DNA of 24,263 nucleotides from positions 1-24,263 of the forward strand of contig JAWVZB010000049.1 in the NCBI GenBank assembly GCA_033722375.1, written 5' to 3'. This DNA is from JAWVZB01 sp033722375 (GTDB taxonomy: Bacteria > Actinomycetota > Nitriliruptoria > Nitriliruptorales > Nitriliruptoraceae). Both the position numbers and the translations under genes were made by a program. The notes beneath the pieces are model-generated. The model was given only the letters and a program-made list of their open reading frames with translations, was not told where the DNA came from and made no database searches. Below, in pieces: positions 21,662 to 24,263 of this stretch (its first letter is position 1; the number at the start of each line of letters is the position of its first letter).

Positions 21662-22923
21662 CGGGCCACCCCCACGAGCCCCGGCAGTGCGCGCAGCGAC
21701 GGGGCCACGTCGGTGGTCAGGTCACCGTTGGCCTCCTCGAGCTCACGGGTCAGGCGCTCCTGCTCGAGGCCCTCTTCGAGCTCCGGCACGGTCTCGAACG
21801 CGTCGTCGATGGCGTCGTCGAGCGGCACCGCGTCGCTGTCGGCGCCCTCGTCGGGGCAGGCGATGACGCCGGGGAGGCAGACCTCACCGGCGAGCTCGCC
21901 CTCCCAGAAGGACGCGGTGGCGCACTCGGTCAGCTCGAGGCGGTCACAGAGGGCCACGAGCCGGTCCGTCAGCCGTTCCTGGAACATCCGCCCGACGTCC
22001 TCGGAGTGGTTGACGAGCGGCAGCCAGTTGCGCTCCAGGTCGAAGACGCGACGGGCGTGCCGGTACAGCTCGCTCTGGCCGTGGATCAGCAGCTCGATCT
22101 GGGGCAGGTTGCGGTCGAGCGTGCGGCCGAACCTCGTGACCGCCTCGACGTCGCCCTCGAGGTGGTCGAGGTGGTCGTCCGCGAGCTCACGCAGCGCGCT
22201 GACCATGCGGGCGCTCTCGGTCAAGGTCGAGTCGATGAGCTCGCGTTCGTCGGCGAGCATCCCGATCAGCGCCCCGTAGTCGTCGATCAGCGCCCCGATC
22301 TCGGTGTCGCGGGTCGCGAGGGTCTCGTTGAGGTCGGCGAGCCGGCCGATCAGGGCGACCAGCTCGTCGTCGGCGTCCTCGAGCGCCGCTACCGCCCCAC
22401 CGACGTCCTCGAGGGTGCGCCCGAGCTCCTCGCCCCGCCCCTCGAGGATCTCCGCGACGTTGGACACGAACCGGGCGAGCTCCTCGGGTGGCAGCGCGTC
22501 GAGGAAGTCGTTGAGCGACTCGAGGATCTCGTCGAACTCCGAGGGGACCCCGGTGCGGTCCAGCGGGATGGTGTCGCCCGGCTCGAACCTCTCCCCGCCC
22601 TCGTAGGCGGGGGTCAGCTCCACGTAGCGCTCGCCGAGCAGCGCGCCCTGGATGATGAACGCCTCGACGTCGGCGGGCAGGGAGAGGTCCTCGGGGAGCA
22701 CCAGGGTCGCGGTCACGACGTCGGAGCCGCGGCGCGCCTCGACGTCGGCGACCTGTCCGACCGCGAGGCCGAGCACCCGGACCTCCGAGCCCGGGAAGAG
22801 GTTGAACGCGCGGGAGAACTCGGCCGTGATCTCGTAGTTGCCGCTGCCCCCGAGGAGCGAGCAGCCACCGAGCAGCACCGCGGCGACAGCCACGACGGCG
22901 ATCGGGAGGCGGATGCGGGTCAC
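21658..22923 (-). CDS. MCE-family lipoprotein (MceE/LprK-like)
   Basis: A 421-aa protein. GTG 22923 overlaps the previous stop (GTGA); the open frame further up lies inside the preceding gene. The N-terminus is a lipoprotein signal, MTRIRLPIAV followed by a hydrophobic run and LLGGC with C21 as the lipidated residue. The MCE domain follows (about 27-105; FSRAFNLFPGSEVRVLGLAVGQVADVEA, then IIQGALLGERYVELTPAY), and then the long helical region. In mycobacterial mce operons the fifth Mce gene encodes the lipoprotein, which is the basis for the MceE-like label. Four cysteines cluster near 340-370 (LCDRLELTEC ... EVCLPGVIAC). Confidence 0.93.
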   Translation of the reverse strand: MTRIRLPIAVVAVAAVLLGGCSLLGGSGNYEITAEFSRAFNLFPGSEVRVLGLAVGQVADVEARRGSDVVTATLVLPEDLSLPADVEAFIIQGALLGERYVELTPAYEGGERFEPGDTIPLDRTGVPSEFDEILESLNDFLDALPPEELARFVSNVAEILEGRGEELGRTLEDVGGAVAALEDADDELVALIGRLADLNETLATRDTEIGALIDDYGALIGMLADERELIDSTLTESARMVSALRELADDHLDHLEGDVEAVTRFGRTLDRNLPQIELLIHGQSELYRHARRVFDLERNWLPLVNHSEDVGRMFQERLTDRLVALCDRLELTECATASFWEGELAGEVCLPGVIACPDEGADSDAVPLDDAIDDAFETVPELEEGLEQERLTRELEEANGDLTTDVAPSLRALPGLVGVAR

Positions 22924-24059
22924 GACCCACCTCCCGGACCGAGGACGAAGAACGCCCCGACCCCGGCTGCCGCCGTGACCGCCTCGGTCGGGGCCTGCGC
23001 CTCCTCCTCGGGGCACTCGGTGGGGCCGAAGATCTGGTCGAGGAAGTCGTCGATCGCCCCGCCACACCCGAAGGCGTGGTCGATCCCGGTCTGCCCGAGA
23101 CCGCTGGTGAGGATGTTGCCCCAGTAGGGGTTGTCCTCTTCCGCCTCGCCACCCTGGTAGCCGACGGTGGAGAAGCCGTCGAAGCCCACCCCGCCGTACG
23201 CGACCGCGTGGGCCATGTCGACCTGGTGCTGGTCGAGGAGGTCGAGGACGACGTCCAGTTCGTTCAGGACCCGGTCGAGCTCGGCGTCCTCCTCCTCGAG
23301 CAGGTCGGCGGTCAGCGCCGAGGCCTCGCCGACGTTGGCGAGGAGGCGGCGCAGGTCGTCCCGCCGTGCGGCCAGCGTGTTCAGCGTCGAGCCGAACTCG
23401 TCGATGATCGTGACGATGGCCTCGTCACGGTCCGCGAGGGCGTCGATGACGGTGCTGCTGTGCTCGATGAACGCGACCAGCTCCTCGCGGTTGTCGGCCA
23501 CGATGCCGCTGAAGTCCCGCAGGCCGTCGAGGAGCTGGCCGACCTCCTCGCGCTGACCCTCGGTGACATCCGCGAGCGAGACGATCAGGTCGGTGAACGC
23601 CTCGGCGTCGGCGTCGCGTAGCAGGGCGACGGTCTCGTCCCCGAGTTCGGGCAGGGTGACGGGGACGTCGGTGGCTTCCAGGGGGATCGTGGCGTCGCCG
23701 TCGACGTCCTCGAGCAGCTCGTCCCAGGCGTCACCGGCCACGAGCTCGACCGCGCGCGCGCCGAGCATGTTCTTGTTGATGATCCGGGCCCGCGAGTCCA
23801 CCGGCAGCTCGGCACGGACGGTCAGGTCGGCGACGATCCGGCCGCCGTCGATCCGGACGCCGCTCACGGTGCCGGCACGCACGCCGGCGACCAGCACGTC
23901 GTCGCCCGGGGCCAGCCCCATGGCGTTCTCGAACTCCGCCCGGACCGGGTAGCCGGACTCGAACGCCCCGGCCGACAGGAACACGGCGAACACCGTGCCG
24001 GCACCGATCACCACGGCAGCGACGATGCCGATCACGACCTGGCTCCGCTCCAGCAGCAT
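22920..24059 (-). CDS. MCE/MlaD-domain protein of mce operon
   Basis: A 379-aa protein. ATG 24059 overlaps the preceding stop by one base (TGATG) and starts MLLERSQVVIGIVAAVVIGAG, the membrane anchor. The MCE domain (about 36-115) reads YPVRAEFENAMGLAPGDDVLVAGVRAGTVSGV and later INKNMLGARAVELVAGD. The helical region runs to about 290. The C-terminus has a Gly/Tyr-rich part (AVAYGGVGFDGFSTVGYQGG) and ends in a mildly hydrophobic AGVGAFFVLGPGGGS. It would be the D-type subunit by its position just before the lipoprotein. Confidence 0.92.
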   Translation of the reverse strand: MLLERSQVVIGIVAAVVIGAGTVFAVFLSAGAFESGYPVRAEFENAMGLAPGDDVLVAGVRAGTVSGVRIDGGRIVADLTVRAELPVDSRARIINKNMLGARAVELVAGDAWDELLEDVDGDATIPLEATDVPVTLPELGDETVALLRDADAEAFTDLIVSLADVTEGQREEVGQLLDGLRDFSGIVADNREELVAFIEHSSTVIDALADRDEAIVTIIDEFGSTLNTLAARRDDLRRLLANVGEASALTADLLEEEDAELDRVLNELDVVLDLLDQHQVDMAHAVAYGGVGFDGFSTVGYQGGEAEEDNPYWGNILTSGLGQTGIDHAFGCGGAIDDFLDQIFGPTECPEEEAQAPTEAVTAAAGVGAFFVLGPGGGS

Positions 24060-24263
24060 CAGGGACCACACTCCCGCTGCTGGTCGTTGCGGGGCGGCAG
24101 CTCGGCGCCCCGCTCGGTGTCGATCGTGCACTCCCCCTCGGAGTAGCCGGGCACCCGGATGTTGAACCACTGCCCCCAGCGCGAGATGCGGTGGTAGGCG
24201 ACGATCCCCTGACCGGTGGTGGTGAAGATCTCCTCGAGGTTGCGGTGGTTGACCGAGAGGATC
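24059..24263 (-). CDS. MCE-family protein, C-terminal fragment cut by window edge
   Basis: The last 67 residues of a protein are readable in the frame ending at TGA 24061-24059. They include LSVNHRNLEEIFTTTGQGIV and AYHRISRWGQWFNIRVPGYS, which is the characteristic end of the helical region in Mce proteins (the NLEEIF and SRWGQWF parts), and two cysteines in GECTID and RECGP. Its stop overlaps the next gene's ATG by one base, so translation is coupled. It would be the C-type subunit by position. The rest of the operon, including the expected YrbE permeases, lies outside. Confidence 0.85.
   Translation of the reverse strand, partial: ILSVNHRNLEEIFTTTGQGIVAYHRISRWGQWFNIRVPGYSEGECTIDTERGAELPPRNDQQRECGP

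Noticed and set aside
20546..22279. 577-codon plus-strand frame opposite the mce genes
   Set aside because: The mce genes have anchors, MCE domains and overlapping starts; the plus frame ends in a Ser/Arg-rich random-like sequence.
1..24263. CRISPR arrays, insertion sequences, prophage genes
   Set aside because: No regularly spaced repeats, transposase motifs, terminal inverted repeats or phage genes were seen.

Overview
The window is about 24 kb of very GC-rich DNA with strong G/C preference at third codon positions, frequent GTG starts and -10 boxes of the TANNNT type, several of them placed so that the message could be leaderless. The gene families point to an actinobacterium: a BldD-type regulator, a dCTP deaminase of the mycobacterial dUMP-forming type, an LmeA/DUF2993-like protein and a multi-gene mce operon. 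The mix would fit a deep-branching group such as the Nitriliruptoria/Euzebyales or Acidimicrobiia, but that placement is inference. I see no phage, insertion sequence or CRISPR array. It reads as ordinary chromosome with many small regulator/effector pairs.

Left part (1-4.6 kb): the C-terminal end of a CCG-type Fe-S protein, a RimJ/L-like acetyltransferase, a BldD-like regulator that keeps the c-di-GMP signature, dcd, tRNA-Gly(CCC), and a divergent VOC-protein/PadR pair that shares a palindromic operator. A probably frameshifted small gene and a hairpin follow.

Middle (4.6-9.9 kb): a 117-aa unknown protein, three SRPBCC (START-fold) proteins, an ArsR repressor whose divergent control region holds two copies of one 16-bp operator, a DsbA-like thiol oxidoreductase, a small acidic protein, a TetR (QsdR-like) regulator and an LmeA-like protein.

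9.9-17.2 kb: a GMC/long-chain alcohol oxidase, a secreted CocE/PepX-like serine hydrolase with a sortase-like C-terminus, a soluble orphan histidine kinase and an M3 oligopeptidase.

17.2-24.3 kb: a fourth SRPBCC protein faces a regulator that resembles true FadR. A FadR-like operator lies between them. The regulator is translationally coupled to a membrane fatty-acid-hydroxylase-type di-iron enzyme. Converging on this unit is the 3' half of an mce lipid-transport operon: five genes, each start overlapping the previous stop, with the first gene cut by the window edge. One Mce protein is a lipoprotein and the last ends in a PxTG/membrane/Arg tail like that of the secreted hydrolase. The strongest theme is lipid handling: FadR-like control, a lipid hydroxylase, Mce import, an alcohol oxidase, and lipid-binding SRPBCC and LmeA-like proteins. 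The FadR-like unit and the two well-defined repressor/operator modules (ArsR, PadR) are the most testable novelties.
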